Shown here piece after piece: positions 55,559-64,000 of a DNA stretch of 64,000 nt. A program made the position numbers and the translations under genes. The stretch is from Holtermannia corniformis (lineage: Eukaryota; Basidiomycota; Tremellomycetes; Holtermanniales): contig BCIJ01000030.1 in NCBI GenBank assembly GCA_001599935.1, positions 43,062 through 107,061 of the forward strand. Direction: 5' to 3'. Under the pieces are notes generated by a model. The model made no database searches. It saw only the letters and a program-made list of their open reading frames with translations, and was not told the origin of the DNA. The stretch's first letter is position 1; the number at the start of each line of letters is the position of its first letter.

Positions 55559-57165
55559 ATGTCGACCACCTTGACGGTCCACATCCTCGCTGGCTGCTGT
55601 CTGCTCGTCGGCGTCGTCAATGCTGCTCTCGGAGGGTCCTACTGCGCCCATGTACGTCGCCAACGCTCTCCCGATCGCGAGCGAGTGCTCACGCCCGGCA
55701 GTACATGTGTGTGCAGGCAGTCGTCGACACGCCCTCGAGAAGCGTAGTCTGTCAGTCGAGTGGTCTCTGCATCCATGCCTGGCGTTGAACATCACTCCAG
55801 ACTCTCTGGGACCTCCAGCGAACGCACCCATCGCGCAGCAAGACTTTGGATGGATGGCAATGTGCGTTCTGGCTCGCTCCAACACCTCGAGGATGCTCAT
55901 GCTCACCCAGCGGCTTTGGCCAGTCGATGGGTCAGTCTCGCATGCTGACCACTGCGGCTCCCACTGATCGACTCCCCAGCCAATACGCCCATGATCATCG
56001 TCTGGCCCAACTGGGATACCTCGTTCACCCTCTCACAACGCATGGCGACTTCTCACCTCGAGCCGCGACCGATCATCTCGCCTGCGTTCACGGCCGCTGT
56101 CCGCCCGGGTTTGTCCTATACAAACTCGAGCAACACGGTCATCTCGTTCTCTGTCCCGCTCAGCGCCGTGTCGCTGAACCAGGGCAAGCAGGATCTCATC
56201 TGGGCATACGGAGCGATCAATCCTGACAGCTCGGATCCGGGAGCCAAGCTACAGCAACACCGTGCGAGTGGCCAGACGGCTCTCAGTCTGCTCCCAAGTG
56301 ATCAGCCGAGTGCAACGGCAGCAGCATCAGCCAGCCAGACGACATCGCTCTCGATCCCTACCTTTGGCCCGGCTGCGCCGATCGAACCGAGCCAGCAGAC
56401 AGGCTGGACGCGCTACCAGTCGCTGCTCATCATTCATGTCGTCCTCGGAGCTCTGTTCGCCATGCTTCTACTTCCTGTCGGCGTCTTGATCGCGCGCTTC
56501 GGCAAGCCGACCGCGGCGCCGCGTCCATGGTGGTTACCACTTCACGCCGCTTGGCAGGGTGTGATCAGCCTGGCCATCGGTGTCGCAGCTGTCGCCATGG
56601 GCTATCGTGTCAAATCAGTCCGTGGTGGTAACGCTGCGCAATCCGCTCATCGCGTGAGTCGCATCCCCCAAACAGCCTAGTCATTAACCATCGATGCAGC
56701 GAATCGGCTTGGCTATACTCGTCCTACTCGTCGCGCAAGCCCTACTCGGTGTGCTCACTCACTACCGCGCATCTCTTCTCCGTATCGCTGCCAACAAGCG
56801 CACACCCATCAACTATCTGCACATCGCTCTCGGTGTGGCTTTACTCGCTCTTGGATGGGCCCAGGTGTGGCTTGGGATGAAGCGGGAATGGCCTGCATGG
56901 AGCGGGTATGGCGATGTGAGCAACGGCTATATTGCAGGTTGGGCTGTGGGTGTCGCAGTGAGTCATAAAGCTCGGCGTCGACTCTGTACTGAAATCGATG
57001 AAGATCCCCGTGGTGCTGTACCTCGTCGGGTGCGCCTGGCTGCTTTCGCGGCAGCTCCAAGCAGAGGGTCAAGGCCACGAACGACAGCGTGTGCATTCAG
57101 GCGAGGTGTTGCTGGCTTCTGAAAGTGGCCATGGACACCCGCAAGAAAAACAACAGGCAAGGTAA
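55559..57165 (+). CDS. DOMON (CDH-type cytochrome) plus cytochrome b561 protein
   Basis: The ATG at 55559 opens a signal peptide (MSTTLTVHILAGCCLLVGVV). Splicing five or six introns yields a cellobiose-dehydrogenase-like cytochrome domain: CVQAVVDTPSRSVVYSLGPP, FGWMAIGFGQSMANTPMIIV (with the methionine haem ligand of the Q-S-M segment) and WDTSFTLSQR. A Ser/Thr-rich stretch follows, then a cytochrome b561 membrane domain: IIHVVLGALFAMLLLPVGVL, PLHAAWQGVISLAIGVAAVA, NYLHIALGVALLALGWAQVW and VVLYLVGCAWLLSRQL. The helix histidines (IIHV, LHAAW, YLHI) fit haem coordination. Such proteins move electrons across a membrane to an outward-facing haem. A redox link to the AA9 enzyme is inference. Confidence 0.85.
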
Positions 57166-57287
57166 AGTACCTTGTAAACACGGTGAGCTGTTCCGATTGT
57201 ATAACGAAGCATGTTGCGATAGGTGTATGAATACTGTTGACGAAAGACGGATCGTATGCATTCGCGCGTACTGATACAACATGCTCA

Positions 57288-58904
57288 CTACTGCTCGTTC
57301 ACAAACACCGCCGCCATACCCTGCACACCCAACATCAGCCACCAGCTGTCACAGAGACTGATCACGCACCATGCCACTACCGATACACATACTCGTCACA
57401 AAGATCTTTTTCTTCTCACGTTTGGCTTCTGCTAGAGCCGTGGCTACTTGGCGTGCGCCGGTTGCACCCAGCGGGTGGCCCATGGCGATCGCGCCACCGA
57501 CCGGGTTGACTTTCTCGAACGGCAGGTTGAGGTGCTGAATCGACATGACGGCTTGCGAAGCAAACGCCTCGTTGATCTCGAAAAAGTCGACGTCGGACGC
57601 CGAGAGGCCAGCTTTGGATAGGGCTTTGGGGATGGCAAACGCGGGGCCGATACTGCTTGTGTTAGTTATAGGCCTCGTTGCATCCGGTAGACTGACCCCA
57701 TTAGGCTAGGGGGTACTGCGAACGAGGTCAGCGCGAGTCATATCGAGTCCTCCCGACTTACCTCCGACGACAGCGGAAATGACAAACTTGCCCAGGATCG
57801 GCAGGCCAAGCTTTTGAGCGACAGATCGACGAGCCAGCAGCACGGCAGCAGCACCGTCAGATACTTGCGACGCGTTACCGGCGTGTGTCGTGCCATCGGC
57901 GGCAAAAGCGGGCTTGAGCTTTGCGAGCGACTCCTTGGTGACACCGGCGCGGATCCCATCGTCTTGGTCGACAATAATCTCCTTTTCGTCTTGCGTCTTG
58001 GGATCGGTCCAAGCGACCTAGACAAATGAGCATGCAGACGGCGTCGGCGTGAGAGCACATACCTTGACAGGGACAATCTCCTCACGAAACTTGCCCATCT
58101 TCTGCGCCTCGCTGGCTTTTGCAAAGCTCTGGGCGGCAAAAGTGTCTTGAACATCACGCGAAACCTTGTACTGCTTGGCTACATTCTCACTCGTGATGCC
58201 CATAGGGATCAGACAGTCTGCCGCATCGGCATTGGCGAGTACCGTTTCGGAGATACGCTCTGGTAAGACGCCAGCTCCATAGTGGGCCGACATGTGCTCG
58301 ACGCCGGCACCTGGGTAAGTCAGTGCGTGGTTCCCAGAACAACGGGATCACGAGCGCACCGATACCAACGTCAATCTCACCAGACTTGATCTGGTTGGCA
58401 ATCTACACCGTGTCAGCCTCGCATGGGGTCGTGAGATGCGACGAACCTGAGCAATGGCCGTCAATCCGGATGAGCACTGTCGGTTGACAGTGTTGATCGA
58501 GGTCGAGTAAGGAATACCTGCGGCCAGACCGGCCATTCTCGCGACGTTTGCCCCACCGCCGGGTGGCAGGACGTTGCCCACAGCGATATCTCTACACTCA
58601 TCAGCTCCACTCCAATCCTTTGACATGATTACTAACTCAATCCGCGCCGGATCGACGCCGGACCGCTTGATGACCTCCTTGAAGACTGCAAGAAGCAAGT
58701 CTTCAGGCAGACAGTCTTTGAAGCCTCCCTTCTTAGCCTTGACGTAGGTGAGCACGTCGCCGCAACGAGCCGTGAGCTGCTGACCTTGGTGATAGGGGTG
58801 CGGACTGCAGAGACGATGACAACGTCGTCGGCCGAGTTGATGAGCACGCGCGCTCTCCCGAGCGAAGGGACTGCGTTTGCGATGGATTGCAGGGTTGAAG
58901 TCAT
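57288..58904 (-). CDS. 3-ketoacyl-CoA thiolase
   Basis: Exons from the ATG at 58904 to a TAG at 57290-57288; the tiny last exon (GMAAVFVNEQ) is reached through an intron splitting CIGSGM|GMAAVF. The catalytic residues are present: Cys in NTVNRQCSSGLTAIAQ, His in NPVGGAIAMGHPLGATGAR and the second Cys in MCIGSGMG. SAVRTPITK|AKKGGFKD and EINEAFASQAV are further thiolase marks. The enzyme cleaves 3-ketoacyl-CoA to acetyl-CoA in fatty-acid beta-oxidation. The start MTSTLQSIANAV aligns with the yeast Pot1 PTS2 region, but the Arg and His-Leu needed for PTS2 import are Thr and Ala-Val, and there is no C-terminal SKL. Location (peroxisome, mitochondrion or cytosol) is therefore unclear. Confidence 0.92.
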
Positions 58905-59292
58905 TGTGGAAGAGCAAGATGAGAGCAACAGGCAACCGCGCAACAATCTTGTATGGCGGATCGCCGGTTAGCCAGTTAGCCGGGTCGCACGGGGCGCGCC
59001 TGTTCCGCGGTAGGCGCGCAGCATATTCATGACCGTACACTGACCATCCTTCCTTCTTGCTGTGCTCGCCGAGGTAGTACAGTAAACCGACTGAACAGTT
59101 GCACAGTGAGTACTTTGATTCGCGTGCCACGTCTGCAATCAGATGGCGGCCACCAGACCTGCTTTGCAATCACTTGTGGTATCAGAGGGCGTCGCTAGGA
59201 TCGGATTGCATTCCATGACAACCATGACGGGACGAGTAGTCCTCATGCCTCAGACGACCGCACTGGTGTGCTGCCAGAGGAGGTCGTACCGA
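58905..59292. other. Gap upstream of thiolase
   Basis: About 390 bp with the thiolase promoter. It contains GGCGCGCC at 58993-59000 and TAGGCGCGC at 59011-59019, resembling elements in the mL44/MPP-alpha promoter. No gene seen. Confidence 0.4.
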
Positions 59293-60529
59293 TCATTCGG
59301 CCGAGTTCAGTCTGGCGAGAACGGCGTCGCGCGCTGGAATGCTCTCCATGGCGCCCTCGCCCTCTACGCACAATGCGCAGGCCTACACTCCGTTAGCGCG
59401 ACGCAGGAGTCTTCAATGCGCAACTCACGTAGAGGCAAGTCTGCAGCACGTCTTCGAGATCCCGTACGGCAAGGTCATCACGTCCAACCAGTCGCATCAA
59501 ACCAGCAACGAGGTAGCCGGCAAAGGTATCCCCGGCACCAGTGGTATCACGGAGAGGCTGCTTCAGTGGCGCGGCTGGTAGATGACCAGTGACCGCCCGT
59601 GCGCTCTCACCGTGCACGAATGCAGAGCTCGGCGGGACAAAGTACAAAATCCCAGTCGCTCCAAGAGTGCAAATGATGCTGGTTGAAGACGAAAAGTGGT
59701 CCGAGCGGTGCAATTGATCGAGTTGCGCAGACACGGTCAACTGCAGTTGGGATGGCTCGAGAGTTGCGGGGTCCACGGAGTCGATGCCGAATGCTTGCAG
59801 CAGGCTTGCCAGCTCCCCCTCATTGACAATCAGCCAGCTTAGATCAGACCATCCAAACTCGCGCAGCTGCTGAGGGGAGAGCATCGGCGATGGGTTGAAT
59901 ACCGTGGTGATCGCTGGTCGAGTTGCACCGGCAGCAGCTAGGTACGCCTTGGTGGTTTCAAGCGGTATCTCATTCTGCAAGAGGAGGTGTGTCGTGTTCC
60001 CTGGCAGGGAAGGCTTCGAGTCGAAGGGAAGTGGGTGAAAGTTGCTTCCCGCAAACAGGACTGGCGATGATTCAGCCCTCGAATGCACGGTCCGAAGCGG
60101 ACTGACTGATACTGTTCTCTCCGTCCGCACTGCTCTGGATAATGGCTCGTCCAGTCGACTGGTCTTCCAGGACGTGCAGGCGAGATACGTCGACCCGGCC
60201 GCGCTCCAGATCGTCTTTCACCCACTGACCATCGCTCCCCACCGCTCCCTCCAGCAACACTTGAGCACCGGCTCGAGCAGCAGCATAGGCTTGGTTGGCA
60301 CCTTTTCCACCAGCACGTCGTGTCAGCCCTGTAGAAGCTATCGTCTCGCCCTGCGCTGGCATCAGTCTTGACTGCAGTTACCGTGGCTGTGCGCACAGGA
60401 TGGACGATGTGGTCCAGGTGATAGAATTCGTCAATGTCTGCGAAATCGATGGATCAGCCCTTCACATCGAGCAGACAGCAGGTACTCACTGACACTGCCT
60501 CGTACAAGACACGCAGGACTCTGAATCAT
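59293..60529 (-). CDS. RBK1: Ribokinase
   Basis: Exons 60529-60490, 60437-60397, 60350-60107, 60060-59429 and 59382-59293 (introns 46-52 nt) join in phase to 348 aa. GSVNIDEFYHLDHIVHP spans intron 1, and GETIASTGLTRRAGGKGANQ is the PfkB signature 1 with the substrate glycines. ENSIILFAGSN is restored across intron 3. LIVNEGELASLL and DTTGAGDTFAGYLVAGL carry the ATP-site and the catalytic Asp of GAGD. It phosphorylates D-ribose at O5 for the pentose-phosphate pathway, in the cytosol. Length and motif order are those of a normal fungal ribokinase. Confidence 0.95.
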
Positions 60530-60731
60530 TGCTCGTAGGTGATCGGATTGTCGAGCAACCCGGCAACAAGCAAGGCCAAGCGACATTCAAAGTCACGTGC
60601 ACGGCTCGGCCCGAATCGGCCTATCCCGAAGATTTACTCCCCTTTACTTTGCACGCGAACATTCCTCTACCAGCCACAGCGAGAGGCTACCTTAGTGAAG
60701 GTCTAGCCGCTGCGCCCTGTTGGAGACGACG

Positions 60732-60764
60732 CTCTCTGTCAGCAAACCGGTAGAATGGTTCGAT
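60732..60764 (+). repeat. 33-bp direct repeat, copy 1
   Basis: Begins CTCTCTGTCAGCAAACCGGT and matches 61511-61543 at 32 of 33 positions. The two copies are 779 bp apart in the presumed LTR zone and may mark a tandem or nested LTR fragment. Confidence 0.75.
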
Positions 60765-61510
60765 GCATATTAACCTGTTTGAGACGACACTAGTTACAAG
60801 TAAGCAGAGTTGTTAGGGCTAGCCCCGGAGATTCAGAATGGCGACGAGGTCCCGTTGGTGAAGTAAATCAGTCGCGTAGGTGAAGTTGACGACTGGCGAT
60901 CGCTGGTGATCTGTGAGGGCCTCGCCGAGAGAAGGCGATAGCCCGAAAGGAGAGGCGAGATTGACGCAGCGATCGGCCTCGGGAAAGCGGGACTCTAGAT
61001 CGCGCGATGCGGAAAGCTAAGTTCCGCACTCGAGGGCTCNGGAGGATCGACGAGAGAGAATAGGATGANCACTATAATATTCGAGCGATGGAGATACAAC
61101 AAGAGACGAGAGAAACAAAAGGGCGCGCGCAGGCGCGGCCGCACCGCCGCAGCGCACAGACAGTGGTGCGATAGCACCAGTGGCGCTTGGCGAGGCGGTC
61201 TCCTTCGCATCCCGCACGTGGCACAGCCATAGGCGTGACATGATCGCTGGCAAAAGTGTAGGGCAAGTAAAGTATCGAGTGATGGGCAAGACGAGCACCA
61301 GGAAGTGGCCTCGGGAGATTAGGGTAGCCTTTGCTTAGAACCTATGATTAAAGCTCTCGAAGACTCGAGCTTGTACAATTGTTCGACAAGTCCCCGCCGC
61401 GGCACTGCCCGCGGCCAATTCCCCGGAATCCCCAACCCCTCCGTAAACCCTCTTGTCCCGTCGCCTGGCCCGTAACAAGAGTACAACAAGTTAAGATCAA
61501 AGCAGCGTAC

Positions 61511-61543
61511 CTCTCTGTCAGCAAACCGGTAGAATGGCTCGAT
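61511..61543 (+). repeat. 33-bp direct repeat, copy 2
   Basis: Second copy of the 33-bp unit at 60732-60764, differing at one position. Confidence 0.75.
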
Positions 61544-61735
61544 CCAGAGAGGTATGTGCAGCTTCGAGCGAAAAGACGTCTGAAAATTCGCGGGAAAAAA
61601 ACCACTTGCGCCAACGTGTTGAATCTTGCAACACTCCCACCCAACGCAAGGCGCGTTGAACAAGACACTCTTCAGACTCTATTAGCGTAAACACACTGAG
61701 AAATGCTATTTCTCCCACCGCTTGAGAACACTCTT

Positions 61736-62005
61736 CTATTCACTCTTCGCCTGAGCCATAGCAAGCATTTCNACGAACAAAAGGAACTTGGACTTTGTGA
61801 GCGGCTTAGTTAAACCGTCAGCAGCCATTTCAAGCGTCCCAATGTGTGTAACACACACTTCCAGCCGTTCAATCAATTCCCGTATGAAATGGAACTGCAC
61901 GTCAACCTGTTTAGACCGGGAATGGGCAACAGGGTTGCGAGCCAGTACCAGGTGTAAGTCCGCCACGTCCTTACTCGCAAGTTGTCCGCGAGCTTTGAGC
62001 CTTGT
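61736..62005 (-). mobile_element. Ty1/copia polyprotein C-terminal fragment (RNase H end)
   Basis: The minus-strand frame ending at the stop at 61738-61736 reads ARNPVAHSRSKQVDVQFHFI and RELIERLEVCVTHIGTLEMA, then ADGLTKPLTKSKF. This is the very characteristic end of copia RNase H (N-P-V-x-H-S-R-[ST]-K-x-[IV]-D, F-I-R-E, A-D-x-L-T-K-P). Upstream, above about 62000, similarity fades, so the element is truncated on its 5' side. One N falls inside the frame (61772). The stop is followed within 110 bp by the presumed polypurine tract and LTR. Confidence 0.8.
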
Positions 62006-62393
62006 AGTTGACGGCGCTGCGCGCCGTCTTCGCTCATCAATCCTTTCCCGTCTAGCACAGAGTACTCTAGCGATACATCTGGTTGCTGTTTTGCTTCCTC
62101 GCCTAGCCCCGCCCAGTAGTGTTGACCCGCGCGGTCTTCCACTTTTTTCAAAACATCCAACGCCCAGTGTCTAGCCCCTATCTCCCCCTTTCCCTTGCCT
62201 AGTCATCGNCCAGTCCCCCACGTCCAGTCAACGTCAAGAGCCTAGTGTCCAGAGAGCCTAGAGAGAGGCGGCAAGCGGTGAGAGGAGCGCGGCGGGCCGA
62301 TATACAACAGCCGCTGTGCAGGAGCGTTCATCGCGCCGATCCCTCACCAACTCGTTAACTCTACCTGCCTAGTATCACCCATCCGCCCAGTAC
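62006..62393. other. Junction between copia fragment and gag ORF
   Basis: About 390 bp between the copia fragment and the plus-strand gag start. It should contain the leader, and perhaps the primer-binding site or LTR, of the right-edge element, but neither could be fixed. Repeated GCCTAG blocks occur near 62195-62270. Confidence 0.35.
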
Positions 62394-64000
62394 ATGCCAA
62401 GTTCCCCATCCATTGAAGACTACGACGACGAGCTTGGGTCGAACCTCTACGGCAGAGACGACCTTGACGAGTACCCCCTTTCGCCCCGCACGGACCGCTC
62501 CGGCGCTCCGTCCCCTTCCGCCTACTCCCAGCAAACCGCATCATCTACATCTGCGGTTAGCTACCCTCGAAACATCCTTCGTCTCCTCACCCGTCTCCCC
62601 TCTGAGTCACCGTCATCTGACTCAACCCCAAACATGTCGGATGCCAGCGGCCTCAAGCTGCCGGTGTACGACACACCATCCAAAGATGCTGAGCCCGCGC
62701 TCGCGCACGTCAAGGGCCTGTTCAGGTACTTGAATTCAAAGGGGCTCTTCGTCCCCAAGGAGAAGACGGAGGATGAGGTGCGGCGCCTGGCAATCGTGCT
62801 GGGCATCTGCAACTCGAGCATTGCCTCGGCGCGGCTCGAGGACTGGGTGGAGCGGGAAGCTGTCACCCTGCAGTCTTGGGATGCCTGGCGGTCTGCGTTC
62901 TTGGCAAAAGCCATCAAGTCGGGCTGGGAGTGGGAGATGAGGCAGCGCTTTGACAAGTGCTTCCAGACAGCGTACGGTCTCCACAAGTACGCAGACTGGG
63001 TGTCGCAGCTGCGTGTGCTGCAGTCACGCCTGGTCAACACCCCGTACCCTGTCTCGGACGAGGCCCTAGCCTCCCACCTCCGCTCACACATGCACGAGCT
63101 CATCAGCGCCAAGCTGCGCTCCTCTTATGCGGCCTTTGGCTCGCTCAACGCAGACGAGCTGGAGGAGTACGGCGCCGAGATTGTCGACGCCTTCCTGGCA
63201 GAAGAGCGTGCGCGTGCCAGCTGGCGCCGCTCCGATATCAAGCACGTTGTCACCCGTGCATCTCCCGCAGCTCCTGCTGCNTCNGCCGCCCGTGGCCTTC
63301 CCCNTCGCCCNTCNCCCGCAGTGCAGGCCACTGCCTTTTCAACGTCTCGNTCCGCTGGCCNGACCANCACCAACGTCNTCGACCCGACGCACAAGCTGGC
63401 NCCGCCAGACACGCCGGAAGGGCGCTCCCAGCGCCACCAACTCAACTTGGAGCACCGTTGCTTCAAGTGTCGTCAAGTTGGTCATCTGGGTCGCGAGTGC
63501 ACCATGGCGCGTCCCGCCAAGGTGCAAGCACTGGAAGAAGTCGTTGAATCGCTCAGTCTGGGCCAGGACAGTGCGGACGAGTGGAGTGAGAGTGGTGACG
63601 AGGCTGGGACTGTGGCAGTCCAGCACATTGAAAGGGCGGCAAGGCGCTCTGCATCTCGGCCAACTGCGGCTCCTGTTGGTCAAAGTGCTGACAGCATCAG
63701 GCCCAACTTTGTGCACGCAACTCCGCCCCACCTGTCGGCACCTGGTACTCGCTCTCGCTCCGCCCCCGNCAACGTCAACGCTGTCACGCCCCTGATCGAC
63801 CTCTCGGACTCGGAAGACAGCTCTGCTGAACAGTACGTCCCGCCTCTGCAGCCGTTGGTCACAGTCAAGGTCTCACTCAATGGTTCCCGCTCTCGTCTCT
63901 CTGCTCTTGTTGATACTGGTTCGCAACTCAACCTCATCTCGCCGCAGTGTGTCCAAACTCTAGGTCTGCAGACGTACCGTTGCAAGCCGCAGCCAACTAG
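62394..64000 (+). mobile_element. Ty3/gypsy-like gag-protease ORF, truncated at window edge
   Basis: A continuous frame from the ATG at 62394 stays open to the right edge (535 codons). After a disordered leader, residues ~85-300 form a gag-like helical region (AVTLQSWDAWRSAFLAKA; ADWVSQLRVLQSRLVN). A zinc knuckle CFKCRQVGHLGREC of the C-x2-C-x4-H-x4-C type follows. An acidic linker leads to a retropepsin start LSALVDTGSQLNLISP with the catalytic Asp-Thr-Gly intact. Gag and protease are in one frame. Reverse transcriptase would lie beyond the window. Eleven N positions lie inside this frame, some at third codon positions, consistent with several slightly different genomic copies. Confidence 0.88.

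Larger units (their letters stand above)
60530..61633. other. Non-coding zone with copia LTR start at its right end
   Basis: About 1.1 kb without a recognisable gene. On the minus strand, GGGTGGGAG (61642-61634) looks like a polypurine tract and is followed directly by TGTTGCAAG from 61633 downwards, a typical copia LTR start. The other LTR end was not fixed; a TGTTGGAGAC at 60718 is one candidate. Confidence 0.45.

Noticed and set aside
60718..61633. A complete 916-bp copia LTR bounded by TGTTG and CAACA
   Set aside because: Both termini fit the motif but the length is large for a copia LTR, the internal 33-bp repeat suggests a composite, and no second LTR is present to prove it.
1..64000. 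CRISPR arrays, bacterial operons or ribosome-binding sites
   Set aside because: No regularly spaced repeats were seen, and introns throughout show the DNA is eukaryotic.

Overview
The window is nuclear DNA of a fungus, most likely a basidiomycete (a Pucciniomycotina- or Ustilaginomycotina-type yeast is a fair guess, but the species is not recognised). The evidence is GC-rich coding sequence on both strands, genes cut by many 39-100 nt GT-AG introns, short intergenic gaps, and fungal families such as a Pho80-type cyclin, Asa1, Kap120, She4/UNC-45, an AA9 copper monooxygenase and a Dal5-type permease. There is no CRISPR array, operon or bacterial signal, and I recognised no rRNA or tRNA gene. 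Most gene models were rebuilt by hand by splicing exons so that conserved motifs and reading phase both close. Where exon coordinates are given, the exon lengths sum to a multiple of three.

Left part (1-20.7 kb): a truncated SAP-like reading frame runs off the left edge. A cluster of four very small same-strand ORFs follows, two ending in CAAX prenylation boxes. Next come a three-LIM-domain (paxillin-like) protein, a secreted two-domain ricin-B-type lectin, an MFS anion:cation symporter, a GH36 alpha-galactosidase, a gene reading a Pho80-like cyclin straight into an Asa1 WD40 protein, a four-helix membrane protein, and mitochondrial dihydroxy-acid dehydratase (ILV3).

Middle part (21-43.5 kb): a decayed trypsin-like protease pseudogene, COG8 (Golgi tethering), an AA9 LPMO, VPS18 (HOPS/CORVET), a second apparent fusion joining an Elm1/Sak1/Ssp1-type kinase to a She4/UNC-45 myosin chaperone, the importin Kap120, a solo retropepsin-like ORF without its catalytic aspartate, and a secreted class-3 lipase whose nucleophile serine is glycine.

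Right part (44-64 kb): a DUF726 (Mil1/TMCO4-like) protein, a METTL21-type lysine methyltransferase, bL32m, two related small Cys-rich proteins of unknown function, mL44 diverging from the alpha subunit of mitochondrial processing peptidase, a DOMON-cytochrome b561 protein, 3-ketoacyl-CoA thiolase and ribokinase. The last 3.4 kb is a transposon zone: the tail of a Ty1/copia element on the minus strand, then the gag-protease start of a Ty3/gypsy-like element on the plus strand that runs off the right edge. Every N in the window lies in this zone, as expected for collapsed multicopy repeats.

Themes: secretory and vacuolar traffic (COG8, VPS18, DUF726, Kap120), mitochondrial biogenesis (bL32m, mL44, MPP-alpha, ILV3), and carbohydrate or redox secretion (AA9, DOMON-b561, lectin, alpha-galactosidase). 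The most unusual items are the two in-frame gene fusions, the family of paired small Cys-rich proteins, the CAAX mini-ORF cluster, and three enzyme-like proteins (lipase, retropepsin, protease pseudogene) that have lost a catalytic residue.
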